A stretch of DNA of 51,537 nt from Bacteroidota bacterium. Lineage in GTDB: Bacteria > Bacteroidota > Bacteroidia > Chitinophagales > UBA2359. Made by a program: the position numbers and the translations under genes. Every line of letters begins with the position of its first letter. Position 1 is the stretch's first letter. Where the stretch lies: positions 1 to 51,537 of the forward strand of contig JAHDBT010000003.1 of NCBI GenBank assembly GCA_020630215.1. Reading direction: 5' to 3'. This document shows positions 23,799 to 31,791 of this stretch, in pieces. The notes beneath the pieces are model-generated. The model saw nothing but the letters and a program-made list of their open reading frames with translations. It searched no databases and had not been told where the DNA came from.

Positions 23799-25055
23799 TT
23801 ATTTATTTTTGCTTTCATTCTCTAGCTTCTCCACTTCTCTAATCAAAAACTCATTATCAGCACTAAGTTTATAAACACTTATAATCAAATCAGCTTTTGA
23901 TTTTGGGTCAGAACAATTATTGTATTTCTCCAAAAGTAAAGCCCTTTCAGCTTCCCTTGCTTTTTCTTTATTTTTTTGCACCTCCTTTTCTCTAGCTGCT
24001 TTTTTCTTTTCCTTTTCTGACGTTGGATTAAAACCTTGTCGTATTTTCAACAAAGCCTCCTGGACTTGCTGCTCCGAAACTTTAGTTGTTTTTTTCGGAA
24101 CTGGCACATCTGCCACCTTGCAAATATGAAACTCGCATTTGTCGATTAAGCAAGAATAGTTGCCGAGTGTAGGAACTTGTTTTATTATACTCCTAGCCTC
24201 CGAAATAACCGAAAGCGCATGATTTAATATTGAACGATATATAGGAGCAGCGGTGGGGCAAACTTTTTGGACCTCATCAAAAACTAATTTACTTTTTTTG
24301 ATTTCAACGTACTTGTTTCGCAATATTTCAATTCTATCCTCAACTGCTTTTATTGCCTCAAAAGGTGGCACTTTTTTGTAGTTGATCCCGACAACCTCCG
24401 CCATAAATGCAATCATTATTTTGTGCATCTTTTTTTCATTTGGCTTTTTTGGTGCCGAAATGCCTCTTTTTGTGCTTGACGTTATCAGTACAAAATCGAA
24501 CATCCCGAAAATTCGGTCAGCAATACGCTTATCGTATCGTTCTGAAAACCCCTTATAGTCTCCTGTACTAAGGTTTGAAGTCAATACAATTTTACAATCT
24601 TTTCCCATACTGTAAAGGGCATAGGCATTGTCAATAAAATCGTAATGAGTGTCAATTTTGTTTCCGTAGTTATTTACAATCTTATCCTGTCCTAAGTCAT
24701 CGACGATCACTTCTTTTACAGCAGAAATACGCTCCGAACTTTTCGCTCTATGAAAGTCAATTTTTCGCCCAAAATAACGAGCAACAAACGCACCTATTTT
24801 TGTAATTACTGTTTTCCCTACACCATTACTGCCAATTACGCACAATCCTTTCCGTCCTTTTTCGAAACTTGCAAAATACTTAATTATTTGCAAGTACTGG
24901 GGCATATTTTCAGGATTAAAACCGCCATCTATGCAGCAAGAAAATAAATCCCCTATTAATCTTTCAAGGCTTCTATCTGAAATTGAAGCCGACTGAACTC
25001 CATTCGTTAGGTACTGCCGCATCTGCTTTGGTATTGTTATTTTGTGATTTTCCAT
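23799..25055 (-). CDS. DnaC/IstB-like AAA+ ATPase (helicase loader), 418 aa
   Basis: I use the ATG at 25055 (MENHKITIPKQM); the upstream in-frame stretch overlaps the initiator gene and is not protein-like. Walker A GSNGVGKT (75-82), Walker B VIVDDLG (117-123) and sensor VLTSNLS (157-163) are in the order of DnaC/IstB proteins. The C-terminal 230 residues, rich in Lys and Glu (KEKKKAAREKEVQKNKEKAR), extend past the usual 250-residue family length. It follows the replication initiator with an 83-base overlap, like lambda O and P, and probably loads the host DnaB helicase. Confidence 0.82.
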   Translation of the reverse strand: MENHKITIPKQMRQYLTNGVQSASISDRSLERLIGDLFSCCIDGGFNPENMPQYLQIIKYFASFEKGRKGLCVIGSNGVGKTVITKIGAFVARYFGRKIDFHRAKSSERISAVKEVIVDDLGQDKIVNNYGNKIDTHYDFIDNAYALYSMGKDCKIVLTSNLSTGDYKGFSERYDKRIADRIFGMFDFVLITSSTKRGISAPKKPNEKKMHKIMIAFMAEVVGINYKKVPPFEAIKAVEDRIEILRNKYVEIKKSKLVFDEVQKVCPTAAPIYRSILNHALSVISEARSIIKQVPTLGNYSCLIDKCEFHICKVADVPVPKKTTKVSEQQVQEALLKIRQGFNPTSEKEKKKAAREKEVQKNKEKAREAERALLLEKYNNCSDPKSKADLIISVYKLSADNEFLIREVEKLENESKNK

Positions 25056-25953
25056 TTGTTTTATTTTGATTTTGTTTTTTGATTTCAATATTACAGAACC
25101 GTTCGAGCATATTAATAACGGCCCCGACTGTCCTAAAATAATTATCTTGATTATATAGTGCAAAATTTTCTAATACGTCCGCCCAACAAAGGTTCTTCGT
25201 TTTTTCTTCAAAGTCATTAGTAAAAATGATTTGTCCTTCGTCCGTTTTAAAAAATTCTTTGACAACCAATTTTAAATATTTTCTTTCTTTTTTTATTTTG
25301 GTCTCTTTTAAAAAACTTTCTAAACCTTTATTACTAACCTTTATTACTAAAGAACTTACACCGTCCTTTTTACTGTCCTTTTTACTGTCCTTTTTACTGT
25401 CCTTTGGGCTTGTTTTTTCGGCTTCAATTTCGCCCGTAACCTCTTGATTGTCAAGGGTTTGCGTTGGTTCGTTTACTGTCCTTTTTACTGTCCTTTTTAC
25501 TGTCCTTTTTACTGTCCTTTTTGCACCCTCTTCTGTTCTTGCTTCTGCTGTAACTTCTTGATTGTCAGGGGCTTGTGTGTCCTTTTCGTCTTGTTTTTTG
25601 TCTGAATAGAACACGCTTTGATACTTTTCGTAATTGACCAATGTAATGATGGAGTTGCTAATAATTATTGTTTCGCGATCAATAAGTGCCTTTGTGAAAT
25701 TTTGCACTTTGCACTTTGATTTCCACCTCCAAGCACGTTGCAAGTCTCTAATAGAAACTGCTATTTGACCTCTTTTGCATTGCAACCACTTACGCCCAAC
25801 CTTTACTTTTCGGGGCTTTGTAGTGTATTGAGCGTTTTCAATAAGCCATAAAAAAGCCTCCCTTTTGGTGAGCGGCTCGCTATCAAAAAGGGGGTCATTG
25901 AAAAGAAAGTTTCTTTTTATTTTATAGTACCCGTGATTTGTTTTTTGAGCCAT
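24973..25953 (-). CDS. replication initiator (winged-helix, O-like) containing iteron arrays, 326 aa
   Basis: Start at ATG 25953 (MAQKTNHGYYKIKRNFLFND). Residues 1-110 match the N-terminal helix-turn-helix domain of phage replication organisers: LTKREAFLWLIENAQYTTKP, RGQIAVSIRDLQRAWRWKSK. The middle is low complexity, with KRTV repeats and KDSK repeats encoded by one 12-bp unit in two frames, separated by a duplicated DNQEVT(A/G)E segment. The C-terminal part (about 190-300) is helical and would contact the helicase loader encoded next. Repeats inside the initiator gene mirror the lambda O gene, where they form the origin. Confidence 0.78.
   Translation of the reverse strand: MAQKTNHGYYKIKRNFLFNDPLFDSEPLTKREAFLWLIENAQYTTKPRKVKVGRKWLQCKRGQIAVSIRDLQRAWRWKSKCKVQNFTKALIDRETIIISNSIITLVNYEKYQSVFYSDKKQDEKDTQAPDNQEVTAEARTEEGAKRTVKRTVKRTVKRTVNEPTQTLDNQEVTGEIEAEKTSPKDSKKDSKKDSKKDGVSSLVIKVSNKGLESFLKETKIKKERKYLKLVVKEFFKTDEGQIIFTNDFEEKTKNLCWADVLENFALYNQDNYFRTVGAVINMLERFCNIEIKKQNQNKTNGKSQNNNTKADAAVPNEWSSVGFNFR
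25361..25408. repeat. 12-bp tandem repeat array A (4 copies), origin candidate
   Basis: Four head-to-tail copies of CTGTCCTTTTTA (first copy CCGTCC, last CTGTCCTTTGGG). They encode KDSK units in the initiator. Together with array B, the spacing and position inside the initiator gene fit replication iterons. Confidence 0.8.
25476..25523. repeat. 12-bp tandem repeat array B (4 copies), origin candidate
   Basis: Four copies of the same CTGTCCTTTTTA unit as array A, 67 bp away, but translated in another frame as KRTV units. Conservation of the DNA unit across two reading frames points to selection on DNA, not protein, or to slippage-driven expansion. Confidence 0.8.
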
Positions 25954-25990
25954 ACATTGGTTTTTAAATAAAAAAAGGCGAACGCATACA

Positions 25991-26067
25991 GTCGGGGGTG
26001 TACGGTTCGCCAATTAGTTTTTACTATGAAAATCTATCTTTATTTTTGTAATCACAAGCCCCCCGAC
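25991..26067 (-). other. long-loop inverted repeat in the initiator leader
   Basis: GTCGGGGG (25991-25998) and CCCCCGAC (26060-26067) are complementary and separated by about 60 bases. Both lie between the 26079 promoter and the initiator start at 25953. In the transcript they would close a large loop carrying much of the leader, which could limit initiator translation. Confidence 0.45.
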
Positions 26068-26078
26068 CGATTACTTTG

Positions 26079-26086
26079 CAAATATA
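26079..26086 (-). promoter_or_regulatory. -7 box for the replication operon
   Basis: TATATTTG on the minus strand, with AAAGTTAA (26094) and TTAAACTTTG (26117-26126) as operator-like arms just upstream. It would drive the initiator, helicase loader and PAPS reductase-like gene. No TTTG at -33. Confidence 0.55.
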
Positions 26087-26160
26087 AATATAAAAGTTAA
26101 GAAAAAAAAGCACCGATTAAACTTTGTTGTATAATATAGTGATTTTAATTTTTATTGCAG

Positions 26161-26168
26161 TATCTTTG
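26161..26168 (+). promoter_or_regulatory. -7 box for the terminase/tail operon
   Basis: TATCTTTG, 36 bases before the ATG at 26204, in a 250-base divergent region shared with the replication operon. No TTTG at -33. The rest of 25954-26203 holds operator-like arms and the leader inverted repeat, and no gene. Confidence 0.6.
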
Positions 26169-26203
26169 TATTAATAAGTTTAACAAAATCAAATACAGAA
26201 AAA

Positions 26204-26431
26204 ATGGTAAACAAGAAAGAAGCACGAGAAATGATAATCGCTTTTCATAAAGGAGTGTTAGAAAATGCAGAAAAAGAAAAGTTGGCTACCGAGCGTTTTG
26301 TCGGACACCTTAATGTTAATAAAAACATTGGATTACTTAATTCTTTAACAATAAAAAACACGTTAAGGCTTCAGTCCGATTTAGTCAATACTTACAAAAC
26401 CGTCATATCTGAACTTTCTAACGAAGAATAA
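26204..26431 (+). CDS. small helical protein, 75 aa
   Basis: ATG at 26204, first gene of the terminase/tail operon. All-helical and charged (KKEAREMIIAFHKGVLENAE). The stop shares a base with the next start (TAATG). No family recognised; it may regulate or assist packaging. Confidence 0.68.
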   Translation: MVNKKEAREMIIAFHKGVLENAEKEKLATERFVGHLNVNKNIGLLNSLTIKNTLRLQSDLVNTYKTVISELSNEE

Positions 26432-27099
26432 TGACAGGCAACGAAATTATTGAAAAATATCAGCGTTTAATTGTCGTATTGCAAGATACTATCAAGCAAT
26501 TAACGTCCGGCATAAATCTACCACAAAGCAGGAAGCAACTCGCTTCGCTGCTTAGGAAAAAGCAAGAAAGGAAAAGAGAAATTTTAATTTACTCTAAATT
26601 TATCGAAGAAACAAATTCTTTAATAGTTAAGAAAAACGAGCATAAAATGAGAAAAAAAATAACAGACAGGGAGCTAAGAAAATGGGGTAATAGCAAAATA
26701 CAAAACGGTATCCTAAATAAAAGGCATATTTCAATACTGTCTGTTTTGGAGCAAAATCAAGAAAAGCAACTTTGGTTGAGTTCGGAAATATGCGCTAAGA
26801 CTGAAACTTCGCCTGCGTTAATGGCTATGAAATATGCAAAAGAAATGATTTTTTTTGGCTATGTCGGTGCATTTGTGGCTACAAAAGACTTTGCAAGTAA
26901 TCCCGAAAAAGCCAATTATTTCTTAGAAAACTTGAATAAACTTTCAAGTAGGAAAAATTCAAGGTTCTTGTTTATAACAAAAAAAGGACTTGATGCGTTA
27001 AAGGAGCATAAAGAAAAAATAAAAATGGCAAAAGAACGGGCGGCTAATTATTCTAATTCAGAGATTAAAAAAGTTGCAGATTTGCCTAAAAAAGCTTAA
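26431..27099 (+). CDS. winged-helix DNA-binding protein (small terminase candidate), 222 aa
   Basis: An N-terminal coiled coil (about 1-75, rich in Lys/Arg) is followed by a winged-helix-like domain at about 95-200: NKRHISILSVLEQ, then LWLSSEICAKTETSPALMAM, and the wing FLFITKKGLDALKEH. Small terminase subunits combine DNA-binding helices with an oligomerisation coiled coil and lie just before the large subunit. An alternative is a transcription regulator of the late operon. Confidence 0.55.
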   Translation: MTGNEIIEKYQRLIVVLQDTIKQLTSGINLPQSRKQLASLLRKKQERKREILIYSKFIEETNSLIVKKNEHKMRKKITDRELRKWGNSKIQNGILNKRHISILSVLEQNQEKQLWLSSEICAKTETSPALMAMKYAKEMIFFGYVGAFVATKDFASNPEKANYFLENLNKLSSRKNSRFLFITKKGLDALKEHKEKIKMAKERAANYSNSEIKKVADLPKKA

Positions 27100-27108
27100 A
27101 TTGGCAGT

Positions 27109-27372
27109 ATGTCACTATTTAATACAGATGAAAATATTGAAAAAATAGAAGGAGCAAGTCAAGATGAAATTAAAGATATACTAAGCGGTCTAGTGTTCGA
27201 TGAAATTAAAAAAATTAAAGAGAATATAATCAAACTAAGTTGGACGCAAAGACTTAATTTTGTCTTAAAAATATTGCCCTTTATTCTATCAAAACCCGAA
27301 GCTTTACAGCCTAAAACAGGCGAAAATCCCGAAATAATTAAACCAAAACCGCAAATTGAAAAGCGCAGTTAA
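27109..27372 (+). CDS. hypothetical protein before terminase, 87 aa
   Basis: Residues about 20-65 (ILSGLVFDEIKKIKENIIKL, then SWTQRLNFVLKILPFILSKP) resemble a helical motif seen in small proteins that precede large terminase genes in Bacteroidota phages, so it is another candidate for the small terminase or its accessory. The Pro/Lys-rich C-terminal tail overlaps the terminase start by 17 bases. Confidence 0.6.
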   Translation: MSLFNTDENIEKIEGASQDEIKDILSGLVFDEIKKIKENIIKLSWTQRLNFVLKILPFILSKPEALQPKTGENPEIIKPKPQIEKRS

Positions 27373-28780
27373 AACAATTGATGTATCTAATCCGGACCTG
27401 TACAATGACTACGTACTGGAAAACGATTTGCACAATTTCCGAAAGCGTTTTTTATTAATGTTTGGTGGTCGAGGTGGTGCCAAATCAAAGGAGGAGGTGC
27501 AAAAGTCTGTTATTGAATTAATGACTTTGCCGTTTCATCGTATTGTGTTAGTGCGAAAAGTGTACGATACCATCAAAGATAGTATCTTTGCAGAATTTGT
27601 TGACCAAATTGATGAATGGAATTTGCGCCAATTTTTCCACATTACAACAAGTCCATTGTATATAAAATGCAAGTTGACTAATAATGTTGTTTTATGTCGG
27701 GGTATGGATAAGCCAAGCAAAATAAAATCCTTAAAGGACCCGACTAAGTTTATTTTGGAGGAGGCAGACGAAAACCCGTATGAAGCTTTTGGGATGATTA
27801 ACGGCTCATTAAGAACGCCCAAGGCTGTTTACTTGCAAATGGTTCTTTTGTTCAATACTTCGTCAAAGCAACATTGGATATATAAGCGATTTATCAAGGG
27901 TCGTGTTTTCCAAACTGGCAAGCTGCTAACTTATGATAATGTAGGGTTAATACACTTAACGCACAAGCAAAATAATTTTCTTCCTGACTCTTTTCATGAA
28001 GAAATGGAGGATTTAAAAAATCACGATTACACCGCATACCGTCTTGATGCTTTAGGAGAATTTCTCGAAACTAATGACGATAGGTGTATAGTTACAATTG
28101 ATGCTGTTGACGATTTACCTTACAATAGCTACATTTTGCCGACTAGGAAAAATGAAAACCTGTATATGAGTGCAGATATAGCAGCACTAGGACAAGATAA
28201 ATTTGTTATTTCTATCCGTGATGGCTTATGTTTCATTCACATTTCTATTTTTGATGTTATTGACCATGACGAAATAATAGCAGAAATTAAGAAACTGGAG
28301 AAAAGGTACCAAATAAGGCGGTCACATATTATCTATGATGCAACAGGTGAAGGTGCATTTGTTGGGGCATACTTAAAGGGAGCTTTTGCTTTTCAAGGTT
28401 CACTTGCTGCAATTGAGCGAACAGGAGAAAATAAAACCTATTTCAATTTACGTTCGCAAGCATTTTTTGAACTGGCAAGGCTCATAAATAATAGGGAGGT
28501 TTACTTTTTGCCCGAAGTACAAAATACTGCATTCGTCCATAATGGCGAAAAAAGTACTATAATGGAGGAAATTAAAAAGGAGCTTAAAGCAATATTGCAA
28601 GTACTTAGTTCGAGCAAACTAAGGGTTTGCGGTAAGTTAAAAATGAAAGAAATATTACAAAGAAGTCCTGATTTAATCGACACGATTTCGATGTCAGTTG
28701 TTTATGAAATGGCAGACATTAAGGAATTACAAAAAAAATTCGGTTACAAATCGTCTTCTAAACGTTCAAGATTAATTTAA
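27356..28780 (+). CDS. terL: terminase large subunit
   Basis: The 474-residue protein has Walker A GGRGGAKS (37-44), Walker B FILEEADE (132-139) and the coupling motif LLFNTSS (164-170). The C-terminal nuclease domain has MSADIA (Asp274), IIYDATGEG (Asp328) and a late DLIDTISMSV acidic site. This matches the Terminase_3 (PBSX-like) family. The start is TTG at 27356; there is no closer ATG. TerL translocates DNA into the prohead and cuts the concatemer. Confidence 0.93.
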   Translation: MKSAVKTIDVSNPDLYNDYVLENDLHNFRKRFLLMFGGRGGAKSKEEVQKSVIELMTLPFHRIVLVRKVYDTIKDSIFAEFVDQIDEWNLRQFFHITTSPLYIKCKLTNNVVLCRGMDKPSKIKSLKDPTKFILEEADENPYEAFGMINGSLRTPKAVYLQMVLLFNTSSKQHWIYKRFIKGRVFQTGKLLTYDNVGLIHLTHKQNNFLPDSFHEEMEDLKNHDYTAYRLDALGEFLETNDDRCIVTIDAVDDLPYNSYILPTRKNENLYMSADIAALGQDKFVISIRDGLCFIHISIFDVIDHDEIIAEIKKLEKRYQIRRSHIIYDATGEGAFVGAYLKGAFAFQGSLAAIERTGENKTYFNLRSQAFFELARLINNREVYFLPEVQNTAFVHNGEKSTIMEEIKKELKAILQVLSSSKLRVCGKLKMKEILQRSPDLIDTISMSVVYEMADIKELQKKFGYKSSSKRSRLI

Positions 28781-28786
28781 ATAAAT

Positions 28787-29242
28787 ATGGACTTAAAAAA
28801 ACTTTATAAACAAATATCAGAAGCAGAACCCAAAAACGGGAGTGAAAAGCTTTTGATTTTAGAATTATCGAAAGCTTTTAATAAGTTTGACGGTGATTTT
28901 TCCGTAATTGGCAAGTCTTATGCCAAGATCAAAACATATAATCCGGGCGAACGGGCTAAGGAACGAAACGATTTAAAGTTGAAAGCCACGACAGCGGAGG
29001 CGGATGTTGTGGCGGTTAATAGTACTAAGCCTGTAATTGAAATACCCGAAAACATTGCAAATATGGCAAAAACACTAAAGTCGGTTGCCCAAATAAAAGC
29101 GATGCTAAAGGGGTTAAGTAAAGAAAATACACCCGAAAGCCTTTTGGGGCTGGTAAAAACTTTGGCCGTAATGCTTCAAGTACAAAGCAAAGCAGCAACT
29201 TTTGAAGGTGTAGCGAAAGCGATTTTAAGTAAAAATAAATAA
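28787..29242 (+). CDS. hypothetical protein, 151 aa
   Basis: Six bases after terL. Helical, with a basic NPGERAKERNDLKLKA segment and an Ala/Leu-rich C-terminal region (TLKSVAQIKAMLKGLSKENT). Position suggests a head-tail or tail assembly role. No family recognised. Confidence 0.65.
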   Translation: MDLKKLYKQISEAEPKNGSEKLLILELSKAFNKFDGDFSVIGKSYAKIKTYNPGERAKERNDLKLKATTAEADVVAVNSTKPVIEIPENIANMAKTLKSVAQIKAMLKGLSKENTPESLLGLVKTLAVMLQVQSKAATFEGVAKAILSKNK

Positions 29243-29269
29243 TCATTTTTTTAAAAAAAAATACATTAA

Positions 29270-29752
29270 ATGTCTAACAAAATTAAAATTCTTAATCCTA
29301 AAGAGTTAAGCCCTATCAAAAAAACAGGATTAAGCGAATTAGTGCGATTAAGTAAGCAGAAAAACGAAAAACAATTACTGTTAAAAGGGCTTGATAATCA
29401 AGCAAAGGGAATTGTCGATGCTATGCAAAAAGTAGACCACGCCTTTGGTGATGAAATGCGAAAAGTAATCGCCAAAAAGTTCAAAGGATTTTTCAAAGGG
29501 GGTTATTTTACGTTAAAACAAAAAGCGTTTGACGAGTTCCCAAGTCTTGAGGCTGCAAAAGGTCAGCGATTTATCCCTACTGATAATGGCTACGGGGTTG
29601 CAACAAAAGACGACGAAAGTTTTTTATTTATAAAGCTTAGAACCGATAAAAGCCTTGTCGATTGGTTTGGACTTAATTCGTTAAGTGAAATAATAGTACC
29701 GATTGATTATTTAGTATTCCATCGTTCCAACGTAGTAAAAGCATCTAAGTAA
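29270..29752 (+). CDS. hypothetical tail-region protein, 160 aa
   Basis: ATG at 29270; its stop shares a base with the next start (TAATG). A basic helical N-terminal half and a C-terminal domain with GYGVATKDDESFLFIKLRTD and EIIVPIDYLVFHRS, which resembles an alpha/beta fold. It directly precedes the tail assembly chaperone. Not recognised. Confidence 0.65.
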   Translation: MSNKIKILNPKELSPIKKTGLSELVRLSKQKNEKQLLLKGLDNQAKGIVDAMQKVDHAFGDEMRKVIAKKFKGFFKGGYFTLKQKAFDEFPSLEAAKGQRFIPTDNGYGVATKDDESFLFIKLRTDKSLVDWFGLNSLSEIIVPIDYLVFHRSNVVKASK

Positions 29753-30378
29753 TGAATAAGGAATTTATCGTACCAACTTCGCTAAATGATGTATCTTTTG
29801 AAAAATATATCTACTTTCACAAGCAGATAAAAAAACAGCCCCAATTATCGGGGCTGATGTTGGCAGTTAAGGTTGTGCAGTTAATGTGTGATATTTCCGA
29901 TGCTGATATTAACAATATGCCATTGTCGGATATAAAAAACGGTGCAGCGCATATTTCTAGTATTTTAAATGTTTCTAATATACAGTATAACGAAAACGAA
30001 ATCGAAGTGCTTAAAGTAGGCGAAAAGATGCTGTATAAGCCAAAAGATGCTTTTCGTTTATTTGCCGACCCGAAAAAACTAGGACACGAAACTTTAGGTA
30101 CTTTTGTTGACTGCATGAATATACATAAATACATGGCGCAATTAGACAAAGGAAACGATATTTCGGCAATACCGTACTTAATAGCAATATTGTTCCGAGA
30201 AAAAGGCGAGTTTTTGCCAATTTCCGAAAACGAACGAGATTACTACATACACAAGAAAGCAAAGTTAATTGAAAAGGAACTAACAGCATACCAAGCGGTG
30301 TTGGTCAGTTTTTTTTTAGCTATTCAGTCGAAAGCGTCCAAGTTAGTCACCCTAATCTATTTGGAGAGTTTAAAATAG
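29752..30378 (+). CDS. tail assembly chaperone, frame-0 product, 208 aa
   Basis: The N-terminus EFIVPTSLNDVSFEKYIYFH matches the start of Bacteroidota-phage tail assembly chaperones, which begin with a short strand and an amphipathic helix. The rest is helical. The frame crosses a run of nine T at 30309-30317 and stops at 30378. Just beyond, another frame is open to 30584 (next entry), the arrangement of lambda gpG/gpGT. The chaperone coats the tape measure protein during tail assembly. Confidence 0.7.
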   Translation: MNKEFIVPTSLNDVSFEKYIYFHKQIKKQPQLSGLMLAVKVVQLMCDISDADINNMPLSDIKNGAAHISSILNVSNIQYNENEIEVLKVGEKMLYKPKDAFRLFADPKKLGHETLGTFVDCMNIHKYMAQLDKGNDISAIPYLIAILFREKGEFLPISENERDYYIHKKAKLIEKELTAYQAVLVSFFLAIQSKASKLVTLIYLESLK

Positions 30379-30584
30379 ACAACAGTAGCCCAGAGGCAAG
30401 GCAAGCAAGTCTTGAAGCAAAAGCAAGGGCTGCTGATATTTGGAACATTTACGGCTGGTTTAATTTAATCCACGCAACAGTAAAGCATGGGTATTTTAAC
30501 GGTCTTGGAAAAACACCGCACGAAAGCGCAATAATTGCACCGCTTTATGATGCACTTACTTATCTCGACAAAGAAAGTTTATAA
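30317..30584 (+). CDS. -1 frameshift extension of the tail assembly chaperone (GT-like product from 29752)
   Basis: If ribosomes slip back one base on the T9 run (30309-30317), translation continues as FSYSVESVQVSHPNLFGEFK and then KARAADIWNIYGWFNLIHAT to TAA at 30582-30584. That stop overlaps the next ATG by one base, as is usual in this operon. The fusion would be 277 residues. No start codon of its own is seen, and 200 bases would otherwise be empty in a tightly packed operon. A sequencing indel is the alternative, but -1 slippage at this gene is a conserved feature of tailed phages. Confidence 0.75.
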
Positions 30585-31246
30585 TGAGTGATTTATATTT
30601 TTATCAATTATTTGCAGAAATTGCAAGGGCAGAAAATAACCAACACGGCTGTAAGAATATTAATGCAGTTTTCGTTGGCTTGCTCCATGACTTGCAAAGC
30701 AAAAATCTAAGCAAGGGAAACCGATACAAAGATAAAGGGTATTATTTCAATAGGTCTTTGGAAAGTGGAGGCAAAGATTATTCTTTACCATGCCTAATGG
30801 TCGAGCCGTTCACTATTTCGGGCGGTGTTCCGAAAATGGAGGTGATTTGCAAAAACGGAGTTCCGACTTCTGTGTATACTGAAAGAAAAGTTAATTACAG
30901 GACTAAGCTTTCTTTGCTTGATATTGAAAAGAACAACTGTTGCGGTCGGTCCGGATATTGTGCCGAAAGAACTAAGGAACAAATCATAAGCGATTGTACA
31001 ATATTGCTTACTTCTTTTGTTGACAGATTTTTTGCACTAAATGAGATTGCTAGAGCAAACGATCCGACCATAAAACCGATTGTGCAAACTAGTGATTTTC
31101 GTATAATGCCCGATATTACGTTTTCCTTTACCTCCGCAAATTACGGGGGTGTTGTTGGTGTACTGGAATTTGAGGTTGTCGAATGTAAAACAATTAATAG
31201 CGTAGAAACCAGCGAACTAATTGCCATTAGAAAAAATTGCTGTTAA
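30584..31246 (+). CDS. tail-region structural protein, 220 aa
   Basis: ATG at 30584, coupled to the preceding stop. Contains a Cys-rich loop (NNCCGRSGYC) and ends KNCC. The C-terminal part is beta-rich (TSDFRIMPDITFSFTSANYG). It lies between the chaperone and the gp10-like connector gene, so it may be a connector or tail-terminator protein. Family not recognised. Confidence 0.6.
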   Translation: MSDLYFYQLFAEIARAENNQHGCKNINAVFVGLLHDLQSKNLSKGNRYKDKGYYFNRSLESGGKDYSLPCLMVEPFTISGGVPKMEVICKNGVPTSVYTERKVNYRTKLSLLDIEKNNCCGRSGYCAERTKEQIISDCTILLTSFVDRFFALNEIARANDPTIKPIVQTSDFRIMPDITFSFTSANYGGVVGVLEFEVVECKTINSVETSELIAIRKNCC

Positions 31247-31770
31247 TGGATTTGATTAGACTAAAAAGCGTTAAAGAAATTGCCAACTTCATAATAAAAG
31301 AAGCACGGCAAGAACTCGAAATACAAGGGCATAATAATACGGGCGAACTTTCAAAAAGTCTTGCCTCTGAAATTATATTGCTTGGCAATGATTTGGAGGT
31401 CGAAATTTCTGCTTTTTTATATGGAGTTTTTGTTGACCAGGGTGTAAGAAAAGAGCGGTTCAAAGGCGGACGGCTTTACATCGAAGTGATAAAAGAATGG
31501 ATAGTACAAAAAGGACTTGCTAATAGTGAAAAGGAGGTTAAAAACTTTGCCTTTGCGATTAGGGCGAAACATCAAAAAGAGGGTATTCCAACACTTGCTA
31601 GTTCATCGCATAGTCAAAACGGAAAGCGGCTCGGATGGTTTACAGATACCTTTAAAAGTATAGAACCGCAAATATTGGCAAAAATGGAACGAGTGTTAAT
31701 TGACTTTTCAGAAAGTGCAATTGATGACGTGTTGAGCCAAGCGGCCGCAGAATTTAGAAAAAATAATTAA
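31246..31770 (+). CDS. HK97 gp10-like head-tail connector/tail completion protein, 174 aa
   Basis: Start at ATG 31246, sharing a base with the upstream stop. EISAFLYGVFVDQGVRKERF, then a helical AIRAKHQKEGIP segment and HSQNGKRLGWFTDTFKS, follow the HK97 gp10-like pattern (Y-x-x-x-x-E/D-x-G in the first strand, then a hydrophobic C-terminal helix). These proteins join tail to head. The family call is moderate. Confidence 0.65.
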   Translation: MDLIRLKSVKEIANFIIKEARQELEIQGHNNTGELSKSLASEIILLGNDLEVEISAFLYGVFVDQGVRKERFKGGRLYIEVIKEWIVQKGLANSEKEVKNFAFAIRAKHQKEGIPTLASSSHSQNGKRLGWFTDTFKSIEPQILAKMERVLIDFSESAIDDVLSQAAAEFRKNN

Positions 31771-31791
31771 ATCAAAAATCAAAATACAATA

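Noticed and set aside
25361-25523. CRISPR-like or microsatellite repeat
   Set aside because: Units are 12 bp without spacers and lie in the initiator gene, so iterons or coding repeats are the better explanation.
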